Shown piece after piece: positions 44,154 through 54,726 of a stretch of DNA of 64,000 bases (position 1 is the stretch's first letter; every line of letters begins with the position of its first letter). The stretch lies in the NCBI RefSeq assembly GCF_036324505.1, contig NC_086361.1, positions 8,220,328-8,284,327 on the forward strand, read 5' to 3'. Position numbers and translations under genes: made by a program. Source of the stretch: Eleginops maclovinus (Eukaryota; Chordata; Actinopteri; Perciformes; Eleginopidae). The notes below the pieces were generated by a model. That model saw only the letters and a list, made by a program, of their open reading frames with translations. It was not told the origin of the DNA and did not search any database.

Positions 44154-45021
44154 GTCCACATTGATCCTGTTACGCTGCTTTGTTTTCAGACCAACAAGTG
44201 TAGAAAAAACAACTTCACAGTTGTAGGTGGTTGGAAACGGCATCAACAGTTTCAGAGCAGCGTCAGCCAGCTCTGGGTGCTCAGGCTGGACGTGGACCCA
44301 AAAGTCCGTCAAGCTTTTCTCTCTGAAAGTCGTCCTCAGTGTCCCATCAGATGCGATGTCCACAAGGCTGTCAACCTGTCTTGATGGGAGCTTGGAACTG
44401 ACGTGTTCGATGTGCGTTTAGTCCCCAAATGGATTCCTGATCCACTCATAGCCTGCATCTAGTTCTGGGAAATATCTTCCCAGCTGAAAGTGAAGGCCTT
44501 GCAGATGTTCCTTGAAGGCTGCAACTGTGCCGCCGTCCAGCTCTTCATCTGCAGCGAGGAGAAAATCCACAAGCGTCGGAAAACAGTCAAACTCCTGGCG
44601 ATCCAGACGGACACACCACAATTCCATCTTGAGGCGTGCGGCTTTAATTTTGTCCTGCACATTGAAGGCGGTGACGGCTTTTCCCTGCAGCGCTAAATTC
44701 AAAGCATTGAGTGCGCTAAAGACATCGCCAGGTATGCCAATTTTGAGAGCCACTGGAAATCATGCAGTCTGTCATACAGTTCATCAGCATGATGCAAGAA
44801 TAACATCACCTCATCGCGCAGTTCAAATAGACGGGTGAGAACTTTCCCATGCGACAGCCAGCGAACTTCAGTATGGAAAAGCAGTTTTGTGTGTTCACTT
44901 CCCATTTCATCACACAGAGCTTTAAAATGAGAAGGGATACCCTGTATGATGCCTCTGTAGTGAAGTATATCTTGCAGCGATGTTTGTGAAGATGATGAAG
45001 AAGTCTCCGGAGCCACCAGCT
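44154..45021 (-). pseudogene. Charlie-like hAT transposase, central and C-terminal part
   Basis: The order on minus is HFKALCDEMGSEHTKLLFHTEVRWLSHGKVLTRLFELRDEV (ZBED5/SCAND3-like core), a helical insertion domain (NLALQGKAVTAFNVQDKI; FCHTLVDFL-type segment), and the dimerisation region (PTTYNCEVVFSTLVGLKTKQRN). An in-frame stop after NPFGD (44418) and a phase change near 44.70-44.75 kb break it. At 45021 it is interrupted by an LTR; the N-terminus is beyond 48057. Confidence 0.78.
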
Positions 45022-45564
45022 TGTATATAATAAGGTTTATTACAACAGCATAGTAACAGATACCAACACAGGCGATGTGGGGTTCCCAGAGCCAATTGTG
45101 GAAGTCCCCCGAACAGTCTTTGTGCATACACTATATAGGAGAAATATGGGTGTGTGTGTGTGTGTGTGTGTGTGTCAAATTAGATGTTCCCTGAGGATGT
45201 GTACCCAAATAAGGTGAACTATACGTTCGTACAGCATGTCTTGCGAATACCCCTATACGGTGAGATATAAGTTAGTCTTCGCCTTGCTCATCCCTGGAGG
45301 TCTTCTGACGTAGTCCAGAGGTTTGTTACACAACCTCCTGTTGTACCACATCACTCTCTGCACTCTCTACGACCTCAGGGAGTAAACAACTGTATCCGAA
45401 CTGATTTACTATACTACCTAGGCCCTAACTGTTTATGCCCCACTCGGTGACCTAGGACATTTTTAACGTATTCCAGATGTTGTTTTTCACTCTTCTTCTC
45501 CCCAGCATTCCTTTGGCCTCAGAGAATCTTCACCTTCGTGTACCACCAGATTTAATACACCACA
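45022..45564 (-). repeat. Candidate 3' LTR of the env-bearing ERV
   Basis: On minus the segment begins TGTGGTGTATTAAATC right after a purine tract and ends AATAAACCTTATTATATACA, giving TG...CA borders and a polyadenylation signal about 20 bases before the end. A GT microsatellite (45150-45174) lies inside. No second LTR exists for comparison, so borders are provisional. Confidence 0.55.
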
Positions 45565-46524
45565 TATTCCCCCCTTCGAGACTACACAGAGTCTCGAAAC
45601 CAGAATAATAAACCATACATGACTATAATTTTGATATAGGTAACAATTCCTCCATTACATGCTTTCTACAGCATAACTTTAACACTAATATAATTTTATG
45701 GAGTGTGAGAGCGAAAAACCTGTCCGACAGCCATCTTCCCAAAGTACCCTCAAACAATCTAGACAGGAAAATTCTCCCACGGCCCCTCTGCCCTAGGCGA
45801 CCACACAAAGTACTCCAGACCTATCCAAAGGAGGAACCCTAATTAATTATAACAATATGTGTAGAATGTAACTCAAGCAAATACATATGGAACCTCAGAA
45901 ATCAAAATCGAAATGATGTCCAAATTCGGGCTGGTCGACCCATCGCACCTTCCAATGGACCTTTCCCTGCCTACACCCAATTTCCCTAGGCATTAAAGAA
46001 AAAGAAAACATATGAGGTCCCCACATATCTACTCAATATCAGATAACATCATTCCCCACACATTGATACAGTGACAATAATATGGACGTGTAAGTATAAC
46101 TCATACAAATATATGTAAGACAAAAACACAGTAGTGGTTCACATTGCAGCTCCTCTGCAGCAGCGTTGACGACTCTCAGTGTAGGGTCGCTCATATGTCG
46201 AATCCGAACACTTTGTCATAACGTCCTTGTTCAGAATCCTTCAGTCCATTTTAATTGTCCAGTTTGCGTGTCTGGCTCCGTCCAGTGTAAAATTCCCCCC
46301 TTGTCCTTATGGAAGGAAAGAAAAACAAAAACCAGTATCTTTGCAGAAAACAACAGATGCAAAGTAAAACATCAAACACTGATTATAATGTCAGATTCAT
46401 GATCTCATATTATTGGAGGTTATGATTTCCATATTCCCCCCTAAACCTAGAATCCCCCAGTATAATTACCACATGACAACACTCTAATAGATATAAATGT
46501 CATGAGCATATAAAAATCGGACGT
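45565..46524. other. Non-coding DNA between env and LTR
   Basis: About 950 bp with no frame over 80 codons. Unusually long for the env-to-LTR interval of a simple retrovirus; it may hold decayed accessory sequence or a further insertion. No terminal repeats found. Confidence 0.4.
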
Positions 46525-47286
46525 TCAATATGGATATGTCTCCAGTACCTTCCCTTCTATCCATACTTCTGCCTCGTCGCCATCTTTACCAGCCACCTGT
46601 AATAATGGCATCTGAGATGGATCACCAGGCATCACAACACCCACCCATCTCATTATCATAGCCCTTGCGAAAGTCAATAACAGTGTACAGAAACAAAACA
46701 TCGCACATAATGATATAAGCACTACCACCATGACTTGAACCAATACTGCTCCTAGCGGTCCGAATTTGTCCTGTAACCAAGCATTTGCAGACCCTCCTGC
46801 TCCTTTTGATGGTCCAAACTCCGCCCTTATGTGCTTCAATGCCTCTATCACACTAGTTATGTTGTCCGAGCTATCTGGAATTAACGTGTAACACGCGTCT
46901 CCGGTTAAATTCAACGCTACACATAGGCCACCTTGTTTGGCCAAAATATAGTCCAGTGCCATGTCATGCTTTAACAATGTCAGCCTATGGCTCTTTTGAG
47001 TATTGGATAAGAAGTCAAATCCCCTTATGGTTTGATTCACAAACCCCTGCAAGGTATAAGTGATATTATCAATGTGATCCGTCAAAAATGTCACCCCATA
47101 CCATGGAAATAGCCCTATTCCCCATTTTTCCCCTATACTGATCCTCCAATGGTAGGATTCCAAATTATGAAATTGTGCCAACTCCCTTTTCTTTCTACCT
47201 TCGGAGAGACTATTAGATTGATTCCTATCATGTATTCCCTCCTTTTGCATAGAAAAGATCTCATATGGGAGTTTCAATGTTGCCAT
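46525..47286 (-). pseudogene. ERV Env transmembrane subunit
   Basis: 253 open codons. A furin-type RKKR site lies at about 31-34. The ectodomain has a heptad-like stretch and a C-x9-C pair (Cys 122 and 132) in the place of the usual immunosuppressive/disulfide loop, which differs from the C-x6-CC of MLV-like TM proteins. One hydrophobic anchor spans about 179-206, followed by a cytoplasmic tail to the stop at 46525. The frame is intact, but it is separated from SU by an in-frame stop. The native protein would mediate membrane fusion. Confidence 0.75.
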
Positions 47287-47334
47287 GTAACAACATCCTG
47301 TCCACCCGTACGGTAGAAATATATATGCCTTCTT

Positions 47335-47945
47335 GCCTCAGATCCACCAAAGGTCTTTGAAATTTCCTATAGTCACATTACCAGGCAAACGCTGATCCTT
47401 CACCAACACCGTTCTATGCTGTTTGCGGTGTGGGACATAGAATTTCACCTCATATCGTCCCTTGTTACCTGTACGGTCACGCCTCTCCAAGGTCATCCAA
47501 TACTCATCGCAGTCCGATATTCCCATAAACATGCCTGGTCCATCATAAGTGTTGTTTGAACAAAAACAGGCGCTGGCCCTCCCAGGGTTTACCTCCATTG
47601 CCTCAGGGACCGTTGTTAACCTATTTTCCTGCTGAGCAAGCAGATCCATATAAGGTAAATCTCTTCACCATACACACTCTGCTCTGGGCCAAAATAAATT
47701 CCGTGACAATGACATCACTACATCCATGTCTGCTTGCTGCTTATACAACAACCACGATAAGGCATAAGATTGACATTTAGCCGTTAAAGGTTGAGGCACT
47801 GTCTCTAAAATCGAAAGCCATGTGCCTGGTGGAGGAACCCTCACCACACATGGACAATTAAATCCTCTAACCGATGTTATGGAATGAGTCAACTGCTGGA
47901 ACCATAAGTTCCTACTTGCCCACTTATCTTTAATTTGTAACACTG
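47335..47945 (-). pseudogene. ERV Env surface subunit, broken
   Basis: Two open stretches (47665-47943 and 47338-47649) contain CFCSNNTYDGPGMFMG and an N-glycosylation-type NVT. They are in different phases across 47.65 kb. A TGA in frame with the TM subunit lies just left of 47338. The receptor-binding N-terminus runs out toward 48056 without a signal peptide. Not functional. Confidence 0.6.
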
Positions 47946-48056
47946 AAGCATCGAATCCATATGCCTTCCATGTCGCGTCTCTCTTTTGTACTGTATGATA
48001 TTGATCAGTCCTATCTTCTAGTAACCTATTGGAATCAGCAGCCTCCTCTCCCAGAT

Positions 48057-48242
48057 CTAGTGGTGGTTAGACGGCGAACCGCTCTCCTGGGACTCAGTAA
48101 TGCACACAAAATCACTTGTCGCTGCGGCTGAACCACTTGTAGTTGCTGGATCTCCTGCATCAGGACGATGGACCTTGACTGTCACGTCAGATTTGTCATT
48201 TAATTTTCTTTTAACTGACCCTGTCTTTAGCCATCGATCCAT
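48057..48242 (-). pseudogene. Charlie-like hAT transposase, N-terminus
   Basis: The start ATG is at 48242 (MDRWLKTGSVKRKLND), the typical opening of ZBED5/SCAND3-like hAT transposases. A low-complexity Ser/Thr/Ala stretch follows, ending at SPSNHH where ERV sequence begins. The zinc finger and first catalytic motif, expected next, are deleted together with the ERV 5' part. Confidence 0.7.
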
Positions 48243-48334
48243 CTTGTCAGTTGACCGCTCAAATTGACCACGCAAATCATTTATGACGTAAGATCGTAAC
48301 CTACGTAGCTACGCTACATCTATGATACACTCTA

Positions 48335-49095
48335 TACACCGATTCGGTGAGCGATTTGTGTATGTCGCCATCTAGCGACGGGGCCATTGCTGCGGTGTGC
48401 GTGCTCAATCATTACACTCATTATCCATTCAACAGTCATTGATGCTATCAATAATAGCAAGATAACCATAACCCCAAATGAATAAAGTTACTTGGTTGGA
48501 CGATGTCAGACAGTGGCCTCCAGTTACTGATGAAGGTATCTGAAATTACTGATATTAATTCATGAATTAATATAATTAAATATTAGTAAACGGAAAGTAG
48601 AAGGAGATGTAAACACAGCTAGCTTCCGTTGAATTGACTTACTGACCTTAGCATGCTAACTAGCATTTAATCTTTAAGGACAGCCCACGTGATTAAAAAA
48701 TAATGTAATTATTAATGTTGGAATTAAATACTTGTTTCAGCAATAAGTATGACATATTAAAATAGGATACAGCAAGAAAATAGACTGTCAACACACATCG
48801 CTATGTGTTGACGTTTGTTGTAGCTAACATGCTAACGCAAGCTTACATGACATTTCATTAACATGATATGGCTGCGACGTGATCAAAAACAAAAACACTT
48901 TTTTGCTTCGTTTTAGATATTCAGGAGTATTTTATTCTTCGGCTGGCCAGTGATGACCAACAAAACAAAAACTACAGGTCACTGATAGAAGGTCAAAACT
49001 ACCTGAGCTCTGGATGGGTCAGGCAAATACACACCGCATGCACACCGCATCAATGGCGGCCGCTCTACTTCCGGTCACTTCGCCGAATCGGTGTA
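48335..49095. mobile_element. 761-bp MITE with 15-bp perfect inverted ends
   Basis: TATACACCGATTCGG (48333-48347) is exactly complemented at 49083-49097. If TA is the duplicated target, the element is a Tc1/mariner-type MITE starting TACACCGATTCGG. The interior has no coding capacity. It lies upstream of the Charlie-like hAT start codon. Confidence 0.75.
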
Positions 49096-49503
49096 TACTA
49101 GTCATTTTAAGACAGTTTGAGAAACACTTTAAACTTATAATATATTAATTTCAAATGTGACATTTTACCAAAATACTCACGGACCACTAGAGGTCGCTCA
49201 CGGACCAACAGTGGTCCGCGGACCACTCTTTGAGAAAGACTGGACAGCATACGTCGCCAGCCATAAATAATAAAAAACGGAAAATGAATGAAGTTGACCA
49301 TTAACTGGAACACAGATTCGAGAGACTGATTCTTTGAGAAAAACTGGAGGTAAGTCGCTGTGACTCAATGCACTGGCCATGCTTTCCATTGAAAGCCAGT
49401 TGATCCAGCAGCTACAGGACTCCATTCCCAAAGTGACTGACACGATTTCCCAGAGGAAGGACCGCAGCTTTGCCTGCAGTACACTCTCAATGTCACCAAG
49501 GAC

Positions 49504-51588
49504 ATGGCTAGATCTCTGAGGGCTCTGGAGAGGGAAGTGGTGGAGCTGCAGGGATTGGCAGACTCCACAGGAGAGCGAGAACATGTTGAGGTTTTCAAAA
49601 GTAGAAATGCAGCTCTGTCCGACCTGCTGGGGTTTTCTGCTCAGGGTGCTCTGGTCAGATCCCGGTTTCAGAACATCGTGAAAATGGATGCTCCCTCTCA
49701 CTTTTTCTTCGGTCTCGAGCGCAGGAACGGTCAGAGGAGGCTGATGCACTCCCTGCGGTCAGACACTGGGCAGCTGCTTCAGGAGTCGGCCGACATTCAA
49801 CAGTGTGCTGTCAGGTTCTATAAAGAGCTCTACAGGTCAGATTACCAGGCAGAACCAGAGGCGGCGCTGTCCTTCTTTGAAGGCCTTCCTAAGGTCCCTG
49901 AGGGGGACAGCGCAGACCTGGAAGCTGAGCTCTCTGCCCAGGAGCTGCAGGAGGCCCTGCAGAGCATGCAGAGTGGGAAGGCTCCTGGCATAGACGGCCT
50001 GCCTGCAGACTTCTATAAGGTTTTCTGGCCTGTCATGGGTGATGACCTGCTGGATGTCCTCAGGGACAGTCTCAGTAAGGGGAGGTTGCCTCTGAGCTGC
50101 AGGAGGGCGGTGCTCACTCTCCTCCCCAAGAAAGGAGACCTGCAGGAGCTTGGGAACTGGCGTCCTGTATCCCTTCTCTGTACCGACTATAAACTGCTCT
50201 CCAAAGTGTTGGCGACGAGGCTGAGGAGAGTGATGGAGCATGTCATTCATGTAGACCAGACATACTGTGTACCCAGCAGGTTGATAACTGACAACGTTAC
50301 TCTGATTCGAGATGTTTTGGACCTCTCCAGTTCATTGGGCTGTAAGCTTGGTCTGATTTCTCTGGACCAAGAAAAGGCTTTTGACCGAGTTGAGCACCAG
50401 TACTTGTGGCAGACGCTGGAGGCTTTTGGGTTCAGCTCTGGTCTGATAGCCAAGATCCAGGTCTTGTACAGGGACATTGAGAGTGTACTGAAGATTAACG
50501 GTAGATTATGCGCGCCTTTTAAAGCCGAGAGAGGAGTCAGACAGGGCTGCTCTTTGTCTGGGATGCTGTACTCCCTGGCCATAGAGCCTCTCCTACACAA
50601 CCTAAGGTCCAAACTACATGGTTTTTCTTTTCCTGGCTGCGATCATGTTCTTAAATTGTCTGCGTATGCGGACGATGTAATGGTGATTGTAAAAACTCAA
50701 CAGGATATCAATGCTTTAACAGATACTGTAGGTGTGTTTAGCAAGTTGTCTTCTGCTAGGGTAAACTGGGGGAAGAGTGAGGCCTTAGCAGTAGGGGCAG
50801 GCCACTTTCATGGTCTAGTTTTACCTGGAGGCCTTGTTTGGAAGAGGGGAGGGTTGAAGTACCTGGGTGTTTATCTCGGTGACGAGACCTTTTGTTTACA
50901 AAACTGTGACGGGCTTGTGGAAAAGGTGGAAGGCCGATTAAAGAAGTGGAAGTGGATCCTTCCAAAACTTTCTTTTAAGGGGCGTATTTTGATTTTGAAT
51001 AACCTTGTGTCCTCCATGCTGGCTCACCGGTTGGCATGTTCAGACCCGCCTGTAAACCTGCTGTCCAGGGTGCAGGCGTTAATGGTGGATTTCTTCTGGG
51101 ACCGCATGCATTGGGTCCCGCAGAGCGTCTTTTTCCTGCCAAAGGAAGAAGGGGGACATGGACTGGTTCACCTGGCAAGCAGAGGGGCTGCGTTCAGGCT
51201 CCGTTTCGTCCAGAGGTTCCTGACTGGACCTGCTGACCCGGTATGGAGACCCGTGGCTCGTGCTGTACTGGAGCGCTGTGGAGGGGTGGGCCTGGCTGAG
51301 TCGCTGTTCCTAATGGACATTAAAGGAGTACACTTGAACAACCTCTCATGCTTCTACAAGGGACTTTTCAAGGTGTTGGGGCTTTTCCGGAAAGAGAGAA
51401 CGGAGAACTGTGCCTCTTTATTCTGGCTCCTCAAAGAGCCGGTGGTCCACGGGACTCGTTTTCTGTGTGGAATAGGGCCTTCTCTACAGCAGAGACTCTG
51501 TGAAGAGAAGATCCTCACACTGGGACATGTGTGGTTGGAAACAGCAGCTCAGCGACCCAGAACTGGCACTGGCTGTTGCTTTCTGTAA
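49504..51588 (+). pseudogene. Tx1-like LINE ORF2: reverse transcriptase and C-terminal region
   Basis: 694 open codons; homology extends upstream of the ATG (YTLNVTKD before it), so this ATG is internal. RT motifs: APGIDGLPADFYK, AVLTLLPKKGDL, WRPVSLLCTDYK, SLDQEKAFDRVEH (A), GVRQGCSLSG (B) and SAYADDVMVI (C, YADD). Conserved downstream blocks are KYLGVYLGDE, KWKWILPKLSFKGR and VDFFWDRMHWVPQ. Near 51.55 kb a frameshift ends it (LETAAQRPRTG) and the C-terminus goes on in the next frame. Without endonuclease it cannot act on its own. Confidence 0.85.
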
Positions 51589-52066
51589 CGGACTTACTGA
51601 ACCAAACGAAAATGACTCTTTTCCAGAGATACTTTGTGTTCCTGACGTCACATGTGACCAAAGGGAAACCATCTTCCACTGTTTCTCAGAATGTGATCGA
51701 CTCCTTTGTCTCTTTCAGTTACTGACCCAGATGTTTGTTTTGTTTGGTGAGGTTTTTTCCGCCCAAGTGTTTATCCTTGGTTACAGGTACACCCAGAGGC
51801 AAAAGGTGAAATGTCAGCTCCTGAATTTTTTGTTGGGCCAGGCCAAAATGGCCATCTACCTCAGCAGGAGAAATAAAGTTGGGGACTCGATGGCCTGTGA
51901 CGCTGTGCTGATTTTTAAATGCATGGTGAGAGCAAGGGTCAAAACTGATTTCAATTATTTTCGTTTGACAGAAAATGTGGGGGAGTTTCAGAATATGTGG
52001 TGCTTTAAAAATGCTTTGGTTTCAGTGCTGAATGATGAGCTGGTTTTCAATCAATTCCTGAATTGA
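51540..52066 (+). pseudogene. Tx1-like LINE ORF2, C-terminal zinc-knuckle end
   Basis: A second phase carries the tail of ORF2: RETIFHCFSECDRL, a Cys/His knuckle-like motif, then FLLGQAKMAIYLSRRNKV, typical of Tx1-group ends, with a stop at 52064-52066. The same region is missing from the tandem-unit LINEs. Confidence 0.75.
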
Positions 52067-52156
52067 AGTTGTTTTGAATTGTTTTTTGTTTTGAATTGTT
52101 TTTTGTTCTAATGTGGAGTGTTTAATTTATTTGTGAATAAAAGTGGTTTGAAAAAT

Positions 52157-52160
<4 letters not shown>

Positions 52161-52192
<32 letters not shown>

Positions 52193-52265
52193 ACACTCTC
52201 TCTCTCTCTCTCTCTCTCTCCCTCTCTCTCTCCCTCTCTCCCGCTCCCGCTCCCGCTCGCTCTCT
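52161..52265 (+). repeat. CT-rich microsatellite
   Basis: (TC)n with some CCGCTC interruptions, directly following the LINE 3' end; it may be the element's own repeat tail. Confidence 0.9.
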
Positions 52266-52404
52266 CTTGCTCGCTTTTTGTATGTGCCTCAGAACCATGG
52301 ATAACCTACAGCTATTTGTTGACGTGTTAAAGAAGCACCAGAAACCTATAACATATCTAATTTGTTTGTGCCCCAACAGTTTTTTCACATATAGAAACGC
52401 CACA

Positions 52405-52456
52405 GGTTACAGTGCAGTTTAAGATATGAACAATTCCATTAAAAGCAGCAGCAAGG
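52405..52456. repeat. Short copy of the 62.4-kb LINE-associated repeat
   Basis: GTTACAGTGCAGTTTAAGAT and the next ~30 bp recur at 62437-62487 with few changes. No coding content. Confidence 0.7.
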
Positions 52457-52654
52457 GGTTTCCGGTTATGGCGTTGGAGTGAACGGTCTCATTGGCGTTT
52501 GCTCCCTAATCCTTTTTCGCTTTGAAACATACACCCAGACGTCTGTTACTTGTCTTACTTGATAAGTCACTAGGAGTGCCTCAGTAACTTGTTTGTGTTC
52601 AAAATGAGTAAAAGTCAGGGCAGTCACAGCAAAAGTCAGCAACATCTGACTCAA

Positions 52655-52770
52655 AGAAAGAAACAAAGACATAAAGCAGAGTCATGGTTTTGTCCGCTTC
52701 ATTTCAGAGGGAAGGATGTTCACAGAGGAGAGGAGTTTGATTCTCTGGACTTTACCTGTCACTTGTAAAA
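52655..52770 (-). pseudogene. Ig light-chain V gene remnant (leader-intron region only)
   Basis: It matches the stretch around the leader intron of the V gene at 57,953-58,035 (CAAAGACATAAAG, CATTTCAGAGGGA, ATGTTCACAGAGGAG, CTCTGGACTTTACCTGT). The leader exon is missing: the match jumps from ACCTGT to CACTTGTAAAAGG, which lies far upstream of the other V gene (58,328). The V exon is also missing. The flank 52,752-52,970 continues to match 58,328-58,545. Confidence 0.7.
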
Positions 52771-53667
52771 GGATTTGAGTTCAATAGTCCCATTTTCTTG
52801 TAGATTATTTTATGAATAAGCTCTAATTCATAACCCAAAATGATCAAGGCCTCACAGGAGAAACAAAATGGATATTATGTAAATGATTCACATTTGGCAG
52901 TATAACATGTAGAGCTGTTATTAAACATTTATTGTTTCATTTAAGTTACAAATGACTTTGCTTGTGAATGTTTGGAAGTTTTAGAAATGTATAAGCAGTT
53001 AATATATAACTTCCACATAGCATTTTTTGTAATACCAGACACAGTATAAACACACACAGGTGAGCACATGCATTTTAGAGAGGTCCAGAGTGGAGAGGAA
53101 GCCAGTCGGTGAGAGATCCAGTTGGGGGTTTGGTGCCTTGTTCAATTGAAACCTCGGCATCCAAGTCCAAGTCTGCCAGTCCACTCTATTTATTCGCGTT
53201 CAAATAGGGACGTGAATTGCGACCCTTTGGTCCAAAGGCCAAGTCCCTACAGACTAAGCCACTGCTGCCCAGCTCACTTTTTTGCGGCATTGTTTTCAGT
53301 TTAATGACACGTTAATTTCCAAAATATTAGTTTAATCTCATATATTCACTATATCACTATCAACACCACTTTGCTCTCTTCCTCCACAACAATCTGAAAT
53401 ATTCTCTATAAAATGATGATTACTAACATTTGGTCCGACTGATTAGAGAGTTTTTCTTAAGAAATAACCTGATCATATGTACCCTATTCAAGATGAGTAT
53501 TTTGCTTTAAATGAATAACAGTTTACAAAAAAACATGCAATACTTTTCCAAAGTTTGTGAATCTTTAAACATTTTAAGCAGTTATTATATAAACTGGGTA
53601 AACTGTGGATGTGTTTGGTGAGTTTGTTTGTGTCAAAGTCAGAGAGCCGTGTCTCTCTACAGGGAGA
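52771..53667. other. Ig locus spacer 5' of J1
   Basis: 52,752-52,970 duplicates 58,328-58,545. The remainder is AT-rich. Stretches near 52,985-53,020 and 53,560-53,600 resemble 58,690-58,740 (GAATC..TTTAAACATTT, CAGTTAATATATAA), suggesting repeated local duplication. No coding frame. Confidence 0.6.
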
Positions 53668-53706
53668 GGTTTTTGTACGGCGGCTCAATGACTTTGTATC
53701 ACTGTG
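53668..53706 (+). other. J1 recombination signal, 23-bp spacer
   Basis: Nonamer GGTTTTTGT (53668-53676), 23-bp spacer, heptamer CACTGTG (53700-53706). In this orientation RAG1/RAG2 would cut before the J segment at 53707 and pair it with a 12-bp-spacer V signal. Confidence 0.95.
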
Positions 53707-53744
53707 GTACACGTTCGGTGGAGGAACCAGACTGGATGTTGGAA
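53707..53744 (+). CDS. Ig light-chain J segment 1
   Basis: It encodes [12 protein letters not shown] plus one base that joins the C exon as a Ser codon. The FGxGT motif is the J hallmark and forms the G strand of the V domain. A GTAAGT donor follows at 53745. The 23-bp-spacer signal is of the kappa/sigma type arrangement. The preceding ~70 bp is shared with J2 base for base. Confidence 0.95.
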
Positions 53745-54031
53745 GTAAGTCAAATATTAATTCATAAGAGCATTTTCTCTTTTGTTTTACTTATTATTTA
53801 GCATGCAAGGGGAATTAGGTGTTCCTCCTTGTAATTGTATACATACTTTTCAAATATTTTGCACTAAGAACTTTACTGCAGCAAAAGAGATGTAAATGTT
53901 TTTATGAGAGTTAAATATTAAACAGAGAATAAATCATTATCTCCTCCTTTAATATTGAAGTAGCATCTTGAGGGCTTTCAGGTTTATTTCAGTGGGTCAA
54001 AGTCAGAGAGCCGTGTCTCTCTACAGGGAGA

Positions 54032-54070
54032 GGTTTTTGTACGGCGGCTCAATGACTTTGTATCACTGTG
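54032..54070 (+). other. J2 recombination signal, 23-bp spacer
   Basis: Nonamer 54032-54040, spacer 54041-54063, heptamer 54064-54070; nonamer, spacer and heptamer are identical to those of J1. Confidence 0.95.
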
Positions 54071-54108
54071 GTTGACTTTTGGTGGAGGAACCAGACTGGA
54101 TGTTGGAA
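54071..54108 (+). CDS. Ig light-chain J segment 2
   Basis: It encodes [12 protein letters not shown] with a GTAAGT donor at 54109. It differs from J1 only in its first codons (TTGACTTTT against TACACGTTC), exactly the part that becomes CDR3. Both would splice to the same C exon in the same phase. Confidence 0.95.
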
Positions 54109-54718
54109 GTAAGTTTCTGAACAAAAACTAAACATGATGTTGTTAAGAGACGCTTTAAATTCTGTGTTAGTATGTTTGAGAGATAGATGTATATTCTTTT
54201 AATTGTAATGTTTAGTTAGTATTAGTATTCATGTTGATATTTCTCTTCTTCATTGAGCATAAGTCAGAGCAGCTTTTCTTAAAATGTCTTTATACATTCC
54301 CAACATACTGTCATTTAAACAGCTTCAAATGTGAAATGATAAAACTGATATATTTTCTTTAACTTGGTTTTAATTTTCTATCTCGGTTCTTCTGTTTTCA
54401 AAGAAATGACAAATACATTTTTTAAATACAGTTGAACAGAGTAAAGATAACGATGGATATAAAAAATGTGTTGAATTCTTTCTGACATTATTTTAAAGTT
54501 TGTAAAACTGGGTAATGATTGAGATTCACAATAAGCACAATTGATTGATCCATTTCCTGTATTTGTTATTTATCCACTAAATCATTTAATAATGGTTTGT
54601 AGAGTTCAGGTTTTTGATGATTTGGCAAGAATTACTTGAAATGTTTAAAATGTTGTACTTTATTTCCAGTGTAGTCTGACATATTTCAGGTCACTCTGTA
54701 TGAAGTGTCTCTGTGCTG

Positions 54719-54726
54719 ATTTGCAT
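54719..54726 (+). promoter_or_regulatory. Perfect octamer ATTTGCAT in the J-C intron
   Basis: The immunoglobulin octamer, bound by Oct factors, lies 176 bp before the C exon. A CAGCTG E-box follows at 54859-54864. This could be an intronic light-chain enhancer or the relic of a V promoter; position alone cannot decide. Confidence 0.5.

Larger units (their letters stand above)
45022..48056 (-). mobile_element. Endogenous retrovirus remnant: env and 3' LTR
   Basis: On minus the order is env SU (to 47338), env TM (to 46525), about 950 bp of non-coding DNA, a polypurine tract (45566-45576 region, GAAGGGGGGAA on minus) and an LTR. Gag, pol and the 5' LTR are absent; the left viral end at 48056 runs straight into hAT sequence with no target duplication. 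The insertion interrupts the Charlie-like hAT. Confidence 0.75.
38252..49242 (-). mobile_element. Charlie-like hAT, expanded by nested insertions
   Basis: The left end CAGTGTTTCTCAAACTT and the right end (minus CAGTCTTTCTCAAAG) form the inverted termini, with matching subterminal CTCACGGACCAC blocks at 38309-38320 and 49178-49189. The 11-kb length is due to at least four insertions. Flanking octamers (AAAGAGCA and GACAGCAT) do not match, so no target duplication survives or one terminus belongs to a sister copy. Confidence 0.7.
49330..52160 (+). mobile_element. Tx1-like LINE, 5'-truncated, natural 3' end
   Basis: A plus-strand relative of the minus-strand LINE in the tandem unit, but clearly more diverged from it than those copies are from each other. 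It starts after the endonuclease domain and ends at GAATAAAAGTGG...AAATCAAA, directly followed by a CT microsatellite. ORF1 is absent. Confidence 0.82.

Noticed and set aside
45022..48056. Joining the env-LTR remnant with the gag-RT fragment at 2.1-5.1 kb as one provirus
   Set aside because: They are 40 kb apart in different host elements, and no shared LTR is visible. Same strand is not evidence enough.
38244..49250. Target-site duplication for the Charlie-like hAT
   Set aside because: AAAGAGCA and GACAGCAT do not match, nor do shifted octamers I tried.
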